DNA of 64,000 nucleotides from Bacteroides sp. Its GTDB lineage: Bacteria > Bacteroidota > Bacteroidia > Bacteroidales > Bacteroidaceae. A program made the translations under genes and the position numbers. The notes under the pieces are model-generated. The model was not told the DNA's origin. It saw only the letters and a list, made by a program, of their open reading frames with translations, and ran no database searches. The stretch covers positions 1-64,000 of the forward strand of contig JAJQFD010000037.1 in assembly GCA_021201335.1 (NCBI GenBank). Direction: 5' to 3'. Below are positions 54,010 to 62,867 of the stretch, one piece after another; the stretch's first letter is position 1, and every line of letters begins with the position of its first letter.

Positions 54010-55571
54010 TTACTTCAGAATACGTTTGGTCACACGGAAAAGCAAACGTTTCAGTTCGGTGTTCGTAATCTCATGCAAAGCATCCAGCGCTTCGCGATGA
54101 TATTGTTCTGTCATCTGCCTGACCCTTGTAAGAGCCTCTTCCAGATAAGGCTTATTCTTCGGGAGAGTAAGGAACGTTTTCGGATTATCACACTGCAAAA
54201 GGGAAGAGATAAAATCTTCATCCGCAGCATGTTGCTCACAAACAGCAGCCAATACCGCCGAAGGACGCAAAGCAAGCGGACCATCCGTTTCAAAATCTTC
54301 CAGATCATCCTGCAACTGATAGGCAATGCCCAGTGCACGCGAATAATTATGCAGTGTAACCTGCAATATAGCATCGCCACCGGCACAAATCACTCCCATA
54401 ATCAATGAGACGTCGAACGCCGGAACAGTCTTATTACAAAAAATATCCAGTACAAAATCCATCGTTAACGGACGGGGCGAAACGCTCCATTCCAGTTCCA
54501 TTCCCTGACCTTTGCAAAGGGAAATATGCGCTTCGGAAGCCACCTTCAATAACTCCATATTATTGCAACCCGTTAGTAAGCGATAACCTTCGCCCAGAAG
54601 CATATCACCTACATTAATGGCAATCGGAACACCATACAGAGCGTTGACCGTTTTTTTGCCGTAACGCATGGAGTCATTGTCCTGTATATTATCATGAACA
54701 AGAGATGCTTTATGGAAACATTCAACCGCTATGGCAGCCAGTTCGACCTCTTTGGGTATATCCTTATCGCCACTCAAAGCCATATAGGTAGCAGTCAACA
54801 GGTAAGGGCGCCAACGTTTTCCGTCGCCCCCCCCAACCATTCTTTAGTGATTGTGGAAGTAAGGTCAGTGTAACCCGTAAGAAGAGCAGACAGGTTTTCG
54901 TATGAAAACCAACTTTTTAAAGTGGATTTCAAATGGTCGTAGTCTAAAAGGTGTATTTCCTTTTCCGACAGCATACTAATCATCCGGTTTACGTAACCGT
55001 AATCCACATTCGTATCTTTACAGCCCGATATATTCAGCGGAATAGCCAGCCCGGGCACAGCATTATTTATCAGTAAAGGAAAAGCTCTCTCTAACGAATC
55101 CAGGCATCCGACGCCGATAACCGTATCGACAACCCGGTTCTCTATCAATCCGATAACCGAAGTAAATCCTTCGGCAACAATGCTCATCATCCCGAGATCA
55201 TCTGCCTTATCCTGCAAATCCGGTATCGAACAGAGGCTACACCGGTGACACAGAAGGCCCAGTTCATCAACATCGGCTTTACATTTGGTCGAATGGCTCA
55301 GACACTTCGGCAACAGAAGGATACGTTTGTCGTAAGGAATTGAAGCAACTGTCTCGCGCCATACGCAGTTATTGACCTCTACCATTATCCAACCTTTCAT
55401 CTCCGGTTCAAGCGTATTGTCACTAATCAACCGGTCGGATAAACCAGACAGGTCATCCATGGAAAGGGGAGGTCCTAACAGCTGGCTACTTACGAATTCG
55501 TCAATCAGATTCCGTAAACGCGTCCTCTCTTCGTAGGTTTGCGGGACATTATATATCTGTTTATTATCCAT
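54010..55571 (-). pseudogene. DUF116-polyprenyl synthase fusion, frameshifted at a G8 tract
   Basis: The upstream frame (55571 to 54795) is a DUF116-like protein with LLPKCLS, KCKADVDELGLLCHRCSLC and VGCLDSLERAFP. The downstream frame (54840 to 54010) is a trans-isoprenyl diphosphate synthase starting directly at GGGDGKRWRPYLLTA, with first aspartate motif HDNIQDND and second QLQDDLEDFE. It lacks the ~50 N-terminal residues that normal synthases have before GKRLRP. Those are supplied by the DUF116 tail (SALLTGYTDLTSTITKEWL), so the two are one fused gene of about 520 residues. A G8 tract (54827-54834) breaks the frame; G6 or G9 restores it. G GGG GGG is in phase for a -1 slip. An ATG inside the tract region could start a truncated synthase. 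Confidence 0.82.
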
Positions 55572-55589
55572 AAATTACCTTTACTGCCA

Positions 55590-56816
55590 TTAACCGTATG
55601 CGCCGAAACCAAAGAAATACCTTTTCTTTACCATCTTATAGAAAACATTCTGTTCGGGAATTTTCTGTCCCTGCTGGTTATGCCCTGCTGTCGGCAACAT
55701 ATCTTTATATTCTTTCAGCACACAGCCCCGGCTTGTCGTGTCCGTTGCCTGGTGTTTTTCCAGAAATTCCACCATCTTCTGGGGGTCTTCCAACAAAATG
55801 CATCCCCGTGAACTCTCCGCTGTCATCTTACGGAATTCGGCAAGGAACCCGGAATTTTCGAATAATTCCGCCAGATTGGAACCATCTTCATTGATATAAT
55901 CTTTTGCCATCTGGATGGGAGGACAAAACTCCAGTGCTCCCGAAGGCGATATGTGGTGGCTCATGCCTGTCGCGCCGGGACAAAGGGCGTTCCCCTTATC
56001 ATCCCAATATGTTTCGATGAGAAACAAAGGCGCATTTTTACGTTGTTCCACAATAAACTTACGGAACGCCAATACCTGTTCTTTATCCAGTGCATTGGAA
56101 CTCTTCGGGTCGGCACCTGCCGGACGGTACAGGTAATACCAAAGATAATGAGCACCTTCTTTGGCGATCATTTCAATATAATCCCGGTTCACCAGGTCAT
56201 TATAATTACTCTTACCAATACTGGCCGCAGCACCGAAAATCAGTTTCGCTTTCCGGCAGGCACGCACTCCGGCCAACGTCTTTTCGAACACGTCAGGCCT
56301 GCCGCGTCGGGCAGCGCTTTCTTCTTTCAGCCCTTCAATGCTGATCAATGGGGTAACATTCCCTATTTTTTTCAACCGCATTGCCACCTCTTCAGTAAGA
56401 AGCACACCATTTGTAAACAACTGGAAATAACATTCCCGGTGTTTCTCCATTATATCCAGCAGCCCTTTATACATCAATGGTTCTCCACCCAGGATACCAA
56501 AGAAGAAAGAACCCTTTTTCTTGCAACTCGTAATAATGCCGTCCAACTGTTCGGGCGACAAAGACTTCTTTCCGCCGCTGGTGACCCAGCAACCGCTACA
56601 AGCCAGATTACAACTCTCCGTCACCGAAATCATCACAAAAGCCGGAAAGAAAGGTTCACCCTTCGCCTGCCTTTTCTCGAACCGGCTGATATTGCGCATA
56701 CTCTGCCATCCGAAATTATACATGAACTTCCATACCAGTCTCGGAGAACATTCTCCCGGCACCCGGAAGGCGGCTTTTGCTGTAGCGATATAGTCTTTTG
56801 TTTTCAAAGTTTTCAA
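55590..56816 (-). CDS. Radical SAM protein with C-terminal SPASM-like cysteines
   Basis: At 408 residues, the SAM-cluster motif is CNLACSGC (CxxxCxxC) near residue 70, followed by FFGILGGEPLMYKG (the GGEP motif) and FQLFTNGVLL. The C-terminal half has cysteines in ALCPGATG, LEFCPP, RGCILLED and RGCVLKEY that may bind auxiliary clusters. It is encoded 18 bases upstream of the DUF116-synthase fusion, so it likely modifies the isoprenoid product or a protein partner. HpnH-like hopanoid chemistry is a conceivable analogy, but the sequence is not HpnH. Confidence 0.87.
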   Translation of the reverse strand: MKTLKTKDYIATAKAAFRVPGECSPRLVWKFMYNFGWQSMRNISRFEKRQAKGEPFFPAFVMISVTESCNLACSGCWVTSGGKKSLSPEQLDGIITSCKKKGSFFFGILGGEPLMYKGLLDIMEKHRECYFQLFTNGVLLTEEVAMRLKKIGNVTPLISIEGLKEESAARRGRPDVFEKTLAGVRACRKAKLIFGAAASIGKSNYNDLVNRDYIEMIAKEGAHYLWYYLYRPAGADPKSSNALDKEQVLAFRKFIVEQRKNAPLFLIETYWDDKGNALCPGATGMSHHISPSGALEFCPPIQMAKDYINEDGSNLAELFENSGFLAEFRKMTAESSRGCILLEDPQKMVEFLEKHQATDTTSRGCVLKEYKDMLPTAGHNQQGQKIPEQNVFYKMVKKRYFFGFGAYG

Positions 56817-56850
56817 AGTTTAAAGTTTAATGTTCAAGGTTCAAATTTTC
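56801..56850 (-). repeat. TTCAA-type repeat between the first two cluster genes
   Basis: TTTTCAAAGTTTTCAAAG, TTTAAAGTTTAATGTTCAAGG and TTCAAATTTTC on the plus strand, bridging the start of the radical SAM gene and the end of the Fe-S gene upstream. Confidence 0.75.
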
Positions 56851-57562
56851 ACTCCTTCTTAAGGAGGGGAATGCTTGCTCTGCGTTGCTGTAATTTGTTA
56901 CGTAGCCGTTCTTTATACATGATATCCATTTGTTCCGGATTGAAAGATTCTTCCATTTCAGTTCCTCCATTGATAGGAGATTTCTCATATTTCGGGAATA
57001 TGACCGCTTTATTGGGACACATCCGTGCACAAGCCGGACAGTTATTCTTACAGTTTTGCGGCTTTACCACGCTGACCTGTTTATTTTCTACCGTATAAAC
57101 CCCGAACAAACAGAAGTCATGGCATTTACCACATTCACTGCACTGTGTTTTGTCGAGCACCGGATACCAAGCATCCGTTCCGTTTTCAACAGGAAACTCA
57201 CGAACCTCCTGCCTGATAGCAGCAAAGTCTGGAAAATCCTTTCCTGATGAAAATGAAATGGAAATATTGAGCTGCGAAAGAACTTCCGTTGTAGTATTAT
57301 TTCGTATGTCGATGATTTGTCGGGCTTCCAGTCCTTTCCAGTGAAGAAGCGACTGTACCGCCCGCGTATGGCAAGCCACAATCGTTCCGGCTGCCATCTC
57401 CCTGATATCGGGAGAACTATCCATAACTTTCCGGCATAAATCAGGCTCCAGATTTACATCGTACCCCTCATATTTTAATGCCGCCGCGACTTCTGCTATT
57501 TTATCTTTATCAACAAAAGACCTCGAAGCACATGCGCAAATCGTTACTCTGTTATTCTGCAT
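56849..57562 (-). CDS. 4Fe-4S protein with HdrA/CxC-like N-domain
   Basis: At 237 residues, the N-terminal ~100 residues (TICACASRSFVDKDKIAEVA) look like a small thioredoxin-like or HdrA-like segment. Two 4Fe-4S ferredoxin motifs follow: CSECGKCHDFCLFGVY and CKNNCPACARMCP. This is the first gene of the minus-strand cluster. Its last codons (IPLLKKE) coincide with a CTCCTT-CTT-AAGGAG hairpin, so the C-terminus may have been created by repeat insertion. It is likely a soluble electron donor for the radical SAM enzyme or the DUF116 fusion. Confidence 0.75.
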   Translation of the reverse strand: MQNNRVTICACASRSFVDKDKIAEVAAALKYEGYDVNLEPDLCRKVMDSSPDIREMAAGTIVACHTRAVQSLLHWKGLEARQIIDIRNNTTTEVLSQLNISISFSSGKDFPDFAAIRQEVREFPVENGTDAWYPVLDKTQCSECGKCHDFCLFGVYTVENKQVSVVKPQNCKNNCPACARMCPNKAVIFPKYEKSPINGGTEMEESFNPEQMDIMYKERLRNKLQQRRASIPLLKKE

Positions 57563-57926
57563 TTATTGTCACTTTGTAAATATCAAATGGTACATAGTAT
57601 TAAGATAATCCGCATCAGCCTCGCTGAGTTTCAATGCATAAAGATGTTGAAATTAATAGGTTAATCAAGTATTAATTTCCTTAAAGCGAAAAAAAGGTTT
57701 AAACACGAAAATGCATTTATCTGAAAAGAGCCTTTCTAAAATTGGAGAATAAGATATTAAATGATGGTTTTATTCTAATTATTCTATTTCATATCAAACT
57801 TTATACTACCACCCTAACGCCAAACACTTCTACCCCCTTCTAAACCCATTCCATCCTACAATTAAGTCCTACTTTAGCCCCATCCAAAATGAATCAGAGC
57901 TATGCCCTTCCATTAATTATCCAAAA
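57563..57926. other. Intergenic region upstream of the large cluster
   Basis: About 360 bases that must contain the cluster promoter (minus strand) and perhaps a start region for the DUF3945 gene (plus strand). I could not identify a convincing TTG/TAnnTTTG pair on the minus strand. AT-rich, no gene seen. Confidence 0.4.
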
Positions 57927-59278
57927 ATGAACTATAAATTGAAAGACTAAGATGTTCTGCTGGTCACAGAAAAAGACAATAACAAACTCAGTGTTGTTAC
58001 CGGAATGAACGAAGACGGTACACCTAAGACCGTCAGTCCGAAACAGGAAAAGGAACCGGATTTCCTGAAAATCGATAAGCACGGCGATATGCTGTTCATG
58101 TCCAATTTTATGCGCCAATCCAAAGACCCGACACATTTCCATTTTTTCAAAGTTCCTATGACGCAGGTTGAAAACTTTGTAGCCGTATTACAGGAAATGC
58201 TCGAAGCCCCGGACAATCCATCCAATAAAGAAATGTTGGATACGCACCGGGTACCACCCGAAGCATTTGCACGGGAAGCCTATCAGGCCATTGATGAAAC
58301 CCGTATCGACTGGGTGCAATTTGAGAAGCTGGGTGTAACCAAAGAAATGCTGGAACGGACAAATTCTCTTGACAGGATGCTTAACTGGCAAAAAACTCCG
58401 GTACTATTTCCGATACGGGTTGAAATAGGTGAGACAGTTATTCGCACCGATGCCCGTTTATCCTTGCGGGAAACACCCGAAGGAAAACTCAATCTGTACG
58501 TTCATACATCCGCAAGGAACCGGAACTCGACAGCCCCTTCATGGCTGCCCGCTTTACCGATGAAGACAAACAGAACTTTCTTCAAACCGGCAATGCAGGC
58601 AGATTAATTGAGATTGAACCCGTGAAAGACCAAAAGATGATGGTTTTCGTCTCTTTAAACAAACTGACAAATGAACTTGTTGCCGTGCGTGCCGACCGCA
58701 TAAGGATACTCGATGAAATTAAAGGTATAAAACTGGATAATCACCAGAAAATAGCTTTAATGCAGGGGAAAGCCATAGACCTGGAAGGCATGACCTCGAA
58801 AATCGGAAAACCTTTTGATGCAACCATTCAGGTGAATGCCGACCACAGGGGACTGGAATTTAAGTTCAACAATACCAATCAACTGGACAGGCAGCAAAAT
58901 CAGGGAACCACTCAGGAATAAACCTCAAACCAGCAGTTCCGTATTCTTACCCGTCTTTTAGGAGTAGATCTTTCTGCCGACCAGCAAAATAAGCTCAAAG
59001 AAAACCAAACCATTTACGTTGGAGGAATGACCGACAGAAAAGGCGAACCATTCAATGCTTATTTCAAAGTAAACGAGGAAAAAGGCAAACACGACTTTTT
59101 CAGGTGGAATCCTTACAAAGTAAAACAGGTTACACCAGATAATGACAGTAAAACCCAAGTAACCGTCAATTCTAAAGGGAAAACAAATGAACCTACCAAA
59201 AATGTAAACGAACCCCTGAAACAAGGACAAACAAATCCTACCGAGAAACAAGAGGAAAAGAAAGAAGGAATCGTTTAA
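57927..59278 (+). pseudogene. DUF3945-like protein, broken by two stops and one frameshift
   Basis: From ATG 57927 the frame reads MNYKLKD-stop (TAA at 57948-57950) and then continues DVLLVTEKDNNKLSVV into the first ORF (to 58607). A frameshift near 58508 leads into RKEPELDSPFMAARF and the second ORF, which stops at TAA 58919-58921. The same frame then continues TSNQQFRILTRLLGVD to the final stop at 59278. The N-terminal segment and VGGMTDRKGEPFNAYFKVNE are typical of DUF3945 proteins found on Bacteroidales conjugative elements. It is a dead gene from an integrated mobile element. Confidence 0.7.
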
Positions 59279-59405
59279 TATTCCTTTTGACTGCCTGTCT
59301 TAAAACTTTAGTTTTTACTCCGTATAATTCAGCCAAATCGAAGTCAAGCATAACATTCAATCCCCGAATCTGATATATCTTGTTTTGTATTGTTTGTAGT
59401 TCCAT
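59238..59405 (-). pseudogene. ORF6N-domain fragment
   Basis: A 55-codon minus-strand frame begins [15 protein letters not shown] and continues [20 protein letters not shown] and AVKRNIKRF. This is the N-terminal DNA-binding part of ORF6N proteins. It then runs into the end of the DUF3945 pseudogene and stops at once, so the C-terminus has been deleted. Confidence 0.6.
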
Positions 59406-59407
59406 GA

Positions 59408-59703
59408 TTAGCTAAGATTTAATTGAAAATTTAATTTAACTTTATTCATATCGTCCATAATTGAATGGTCTAATACTCTGGTACAATGTTGTGTCATTCG
59501 GGTAGAAGTATGTCCAAGTATTCTAGATACATTTTCTAATGAAACTTTATTCGCAAGCGTTACAGTGGTTGCGAATGTGTATCGTCAGCAATCAGTCGTC
59601 AGTTTCTTTTTTATTCCACATATTGCTGCGATCTCCTTCAGATAGCAATACTTTTGAGATTTATCCCTTATTTTCAGCAAATTAGGATAACGTTTGTTTG
59701 GGC
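59408..59703 (-). pseudogene. Tyrosine recombinase (integrase) C-terminal remnant
   Basis: The minus strand reads KYCYLKEIAAICGIKKKLTT, then a disrupted HCxR box (DC-stop-RYTFATT), then LANKVSLENVSRILGHTSTR and MTQHCTRVLDHSIMD. These are the C-terminal catalytic motifs of Bacteroidales integrases: LGH is intact, but the catalytic tyrosine position of TQHY is Cys. The TGA is at 59585-59587. It is a non-functional leftover of an integrative element. Confidence 0.7.
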
Positions 59704-59802
59704 AGGTAACGAGTTAATAACGGTTCTTTTAGCTTATGTTTACACCATTTTACACAGTACCAAATAACTTAATACAAAAGTAGTGAAAGGTATTCTTATG
59801 AT

Positions 59803-60810
59803 TTATGCAATAGAATACTGATATATTTTTTGATATGTTTGATTTCTTTTAATAACGGCAAACATTCTATGTATAAGTTTACCTCTAACAGCGTTTATCA
59901 CAGACATTTTATTCTTTCCCTGTGCTACCTTATTGAGATAATATTCATTTAATTCCCCTTTCATGCGGGTAGCCACCACCAATGCTGCCATATGTAAAAG
60001 AGTTTTAATACTTTTGTCGGCCCTGTGTGAGACTCTGTTCTGTGATCTTATACTACTACCTGAGGTATAAGCAAAGGATGCTACCCCGGCATGACAACAG
60101 AATTTACGTGCATCTTTAAAATCGCGGAACCCATTTGTTTCTACCATCATCTTTACGGCTATTCTTTCTCCAATACCATCTACAGAACATAGTAACCGAT
60201 GCTGATTGGATAATTCCGGATCAGATTCTATGATGAAAAGAATCTTTGTGTCTATTTCTTTGAGAGATAAATTGATTTCTTTGATTATTCTCTTTAAACG
60301 CTTTTGTTTATCCTTATAATCAGCTGGGTTGATAAAGTCTTTCTGATCGGTAAGCTGTCCCTGGTATTTACCCCGGTCACTCAAATACAGGTCACGCTCA
60401 CTTAGAAGTAATGAAAGGCTATGAAGAGCTGCATCGGGTAGGCTGTAAAAGCGGGCATCTTGCTGGAAACGAAGCGCATAGAAGGCTATTTTGCGGGCGT
60501 CAATCTTGTCATTTTTACCACGTCCAAAGCCACATGAATATTTAATTTGCATCGGATTTTCAAGCCATAAATGAATGTTAAGTTCTGCGCAAGCACAACA
60601 CAGGGGATAGGTATAATGACCGGTATATTCCGCGCAAAGAAGAAGAGATTCTGCACACAGATTATATTCACCAGATAAATTAACAAGAAACTTCTTAACA
60701 GGGTTTAATTTGTTTTCAATGACAATTTCTTGAAGAATCTTTTGGTCAACTATCAGGCAAAAATTTAACTTATTTTTGCTTACATCAATTCCAATTACAA
60801 TTTTTTCCAT
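59803..60810 (-). CDS. IS110 family transposase
   Basis: About 335 residues from ATG 60810 (MEKIVIGIDVSKNKLNFCL). It has the DEDD RuvC-like N-domain (GIDVSK, AEYTGHY, KNDKIDARKIA) and the C-terminal Tnp_20 domain with the serine region (CSVDGIGERIAVKMM, FCCHAGVASFAYTSGSS). It appears intact. IS110 enzymes use a bridge RNA encoded beside the gene to choose donor and target. No long terminal inverted repeats are expected. The element lies between the dead integrase and the AbiE remnants. Confidence 0.88.
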   Translation of the reverse strand: MEKIVIGIDVSKNKLNFCLIVDQKILQEIVIENKLNPVKKFLVNLSGEYNLCAESLLLCAEYTGHYTYPLCCACAELNIHLWLENPMQIKYSCGFGRGKNDKIDARKIAFYALRFQQDARFYSLPDAALHSLSLLLSERDLYLSDRGKYQGQLTDQKDFINPADYKDKQKRLKRIIKEINLSLKEIDTKILFIIESDPELSNQHRLLCSVDGIGERIAVKMMVETNGFRDFKDARKFCCHAGVASFAYTSGSSIRSQNRVSHRADKSIKTLLHMAALVVATRMKGELNEYYLNKVAQGKNKMSVINAVRGKLIHRMFAVIKRNQTYQKIYQYSIA

Positions 60811-60828
60811 AACTTTGTTTTTGAGCAA

Positions 60829-61020
60829 AAAAGAAAAGAAGGGAACCCTTGGATAATCCTAATAACCTTAACAATACAGGTTAAATTCTTATACAGGTCT
60901 TTATCAAGGGAAAGGCCAATCAGTACTAAATAGAGGGATAAGACACAAGCTTACTCAGGGCTAGAGGTCACTGACTGGTTTCCTTTCTTTTTAATGTTGA
61001 ATTTTTCTATCTAAAAATAA
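60829..61020 (-). ncRNA. Candidate IS110 bridge RNA region
   Basis: About 190 non-coding bases just upstream of the transposase start contain GGAAACCAGTCAGTGACCTC and GGATTATCCAAGGGTTCCC. IS110-group elements encode a bridge RNA in this left-end position. Only position and lack of coding potential support the call here; no structure was computed. Confidence 0.3.
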
Positions 61021-61055
61021 TTCATTATTATTTATTGAACAAATCTAAGGTTTTC

Positions 61056-62072
61056 TTATGGAGAAATCTTATTCGAAAAACCTATCATTTTTTTTTGAGA
61101 GAACAATTGACTATTAAAAAACAATATTGATAATACATTTGCAATTTCCTTTTCATCGGGAATAGTCGTAAGGCTAATTGAGAAAGTTCGTTTTGATATG
61201 TAACTCTTAGCTTTTTCCATAAAGAAGAAAAGTCTGTAATCAAAGGTGATTCACTCACTCGTTTATTTTGCCAGCCTACAGGAATGTCAAATACTTGTTG
61301 GTCATGCATTATTAACTCATTAAAATCCTTTTGAAACGCAACAGACTGAATATAAGTTACACATTCGGAATCATTTGCAAGAAAGTGTAAATCATAAAAA
61401 TGCCGAATTTTAGAAGTAAGTGCTATGAGCGGGTTTTCTTCGAAGGAAAACCGAATAAGTGATACCAATTTCTCAATCAGCGTCCGACGTTTATCTAAAA
61501 TATTTAGTGAGAAAGAATTCAATCCATACAACTCAATAGCTACATAATTGTTTTTTTCGTACAGGAATTCTCCAATAAAAGAATTGATATCCAAACTGAT
61601 AAACGGATATGGATTTGCAAAAGAGTTGATTTCTAAAATAATTCGTTTTTGAAGATTTAAATTCAATCGATTAGTAACTACACTGGGATACTCAAAAACC
61701 GATTTTCCGAAACATGGATCCCTTACTGGTTATTTCTGGTTCAACAATTTCTGATAATTCAGAAGTTATACTTTTCTCAATTGCTCTTATTTTTGTTTTC
61801 AGTGAATTACCAGTCAAGTTTTCATTAATGGTAGCAATATCAATATCTTCCGAGAACCTACTAATCAATCGATAAGCTTTAGATAGTGAAGTCCCACCTT
61901 TGAAAACGACACTTTTTGCATATTCTGACGAAAATAAGCGATTTAGTAAGAGCGTTATCCAATAATCTTTTTCAATAAATTCGGGAGCAATACCTACATG
62001 GATAGAAGTAAGCTTGATAAGTTCGGAAAAGTCATTGCTATCAGTATGTAAAGTTATCATCGGATATTCCAT
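61056..62072 (-). pseudogene. AbiEii-type nucleotidyltransferase toxin, frameshifted
   Basis: The N-terminal frame has the DUF1814 nucleotidyltransferase signature (FIEKDYWITLLL, VVFKGGTSLSKAYRLISRFS, EDIDIA). It shifts near 61705 (FRKIGF-stop against GKSVFEYPSVVTNRLNL). The next frame continues until near 61170, where a second shift (QLALRLFPM against TTIPDEKEIANVLSILFF) is needed for the normal C-terminus, ending at 61056. In type IV AbiE systems, this protein is the growth-inhibiting nucleotidyltransferase. Two frameshifts suggest real decay. Confidence 0.72.
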
Positions 62073-62776
62073 TTTTTTTGAGTTGGTAATACTTGAAAAG
62101 ATATATTCAGCTTATATATTGTTATTGGATTCAGCCTTTTGGACAACATTGTTGTATTCTCTTCTGAATTAATGGTTTCAAGTATTGCTCCTAATAATGC
62201 GATAGTTGCCGGATTGTATTTTAAGGACAATCGTTTGATTACAGTGATTTGCTCAGGCAATAACTGGCGGAATAGAATCAACAGTCGACGGCAAGCCATA
62301 TCTGGCATTGTATCAGGTATTTCTTTGAAAAAACGCAGACAGTCAAGAAGCCTAAGCAATGGAATATTCTCTTTAGTGATTACATTTTCTTGTTTTACGA
62401 ATCGCATCTGATAGATATTACGAGTAATAGCTTTTTTCTCTCTTCGTGTACCTATTTGTAATGTTGCCGGAATTTATGTTGTTAAACCTAAGTCGTTGAA
62501 AGCAGTATATCCTGTGAGATAGCCTATTATTTTACCATTCTTCTCAAGTAAATCTTTAACAATCTGATAAGTATCAGGTGGGAGTTCTCCAAATTTACCT
62601 ATCTGAGGTTTATAAAAACGTCCTTTTGAAAGTTTACGCAAACTGCCTTCTGAAACAAGAGCATTAAGAATTTTATTCACTTGCTTAGGATTTTCTACTG
62701 CAGTAGGAAAATCTATTGTAGTGAATACAAAACCTAAGGGAAATTTAGCTATCGTATTTTTAATTTTATTTACCAT
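62057..62776 (-). pseudogene. DUF6088/AbiEi-like antitoxin gene with in-frame TAA
   Basis: The winged-helix start (NALVSEGSLRKLSKGRFYKP) and the downstream frame (RFVKQENVITKENIPLLRLLD) are in one frame. They are separated by TAA at 62474-62476 after YTAFNDLGLTT. CAA at that codon would give LTTQIPATLQIGTRREKK, as expected in the family. It overlaps the toxin gene by 16 bases, the usual AbiEi-AbiEii arrangement. One transition would explain the loss. Confidence 0.7.
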
Positions 62777-62867
62777 AAATGATTTATTTAAGAGTTTTTG
62801 CCCGTAAAAACTCTTTTTCTTGATTAAAATTTCCTGTGTTGATACGATTTGTGAATACCATCACTTT

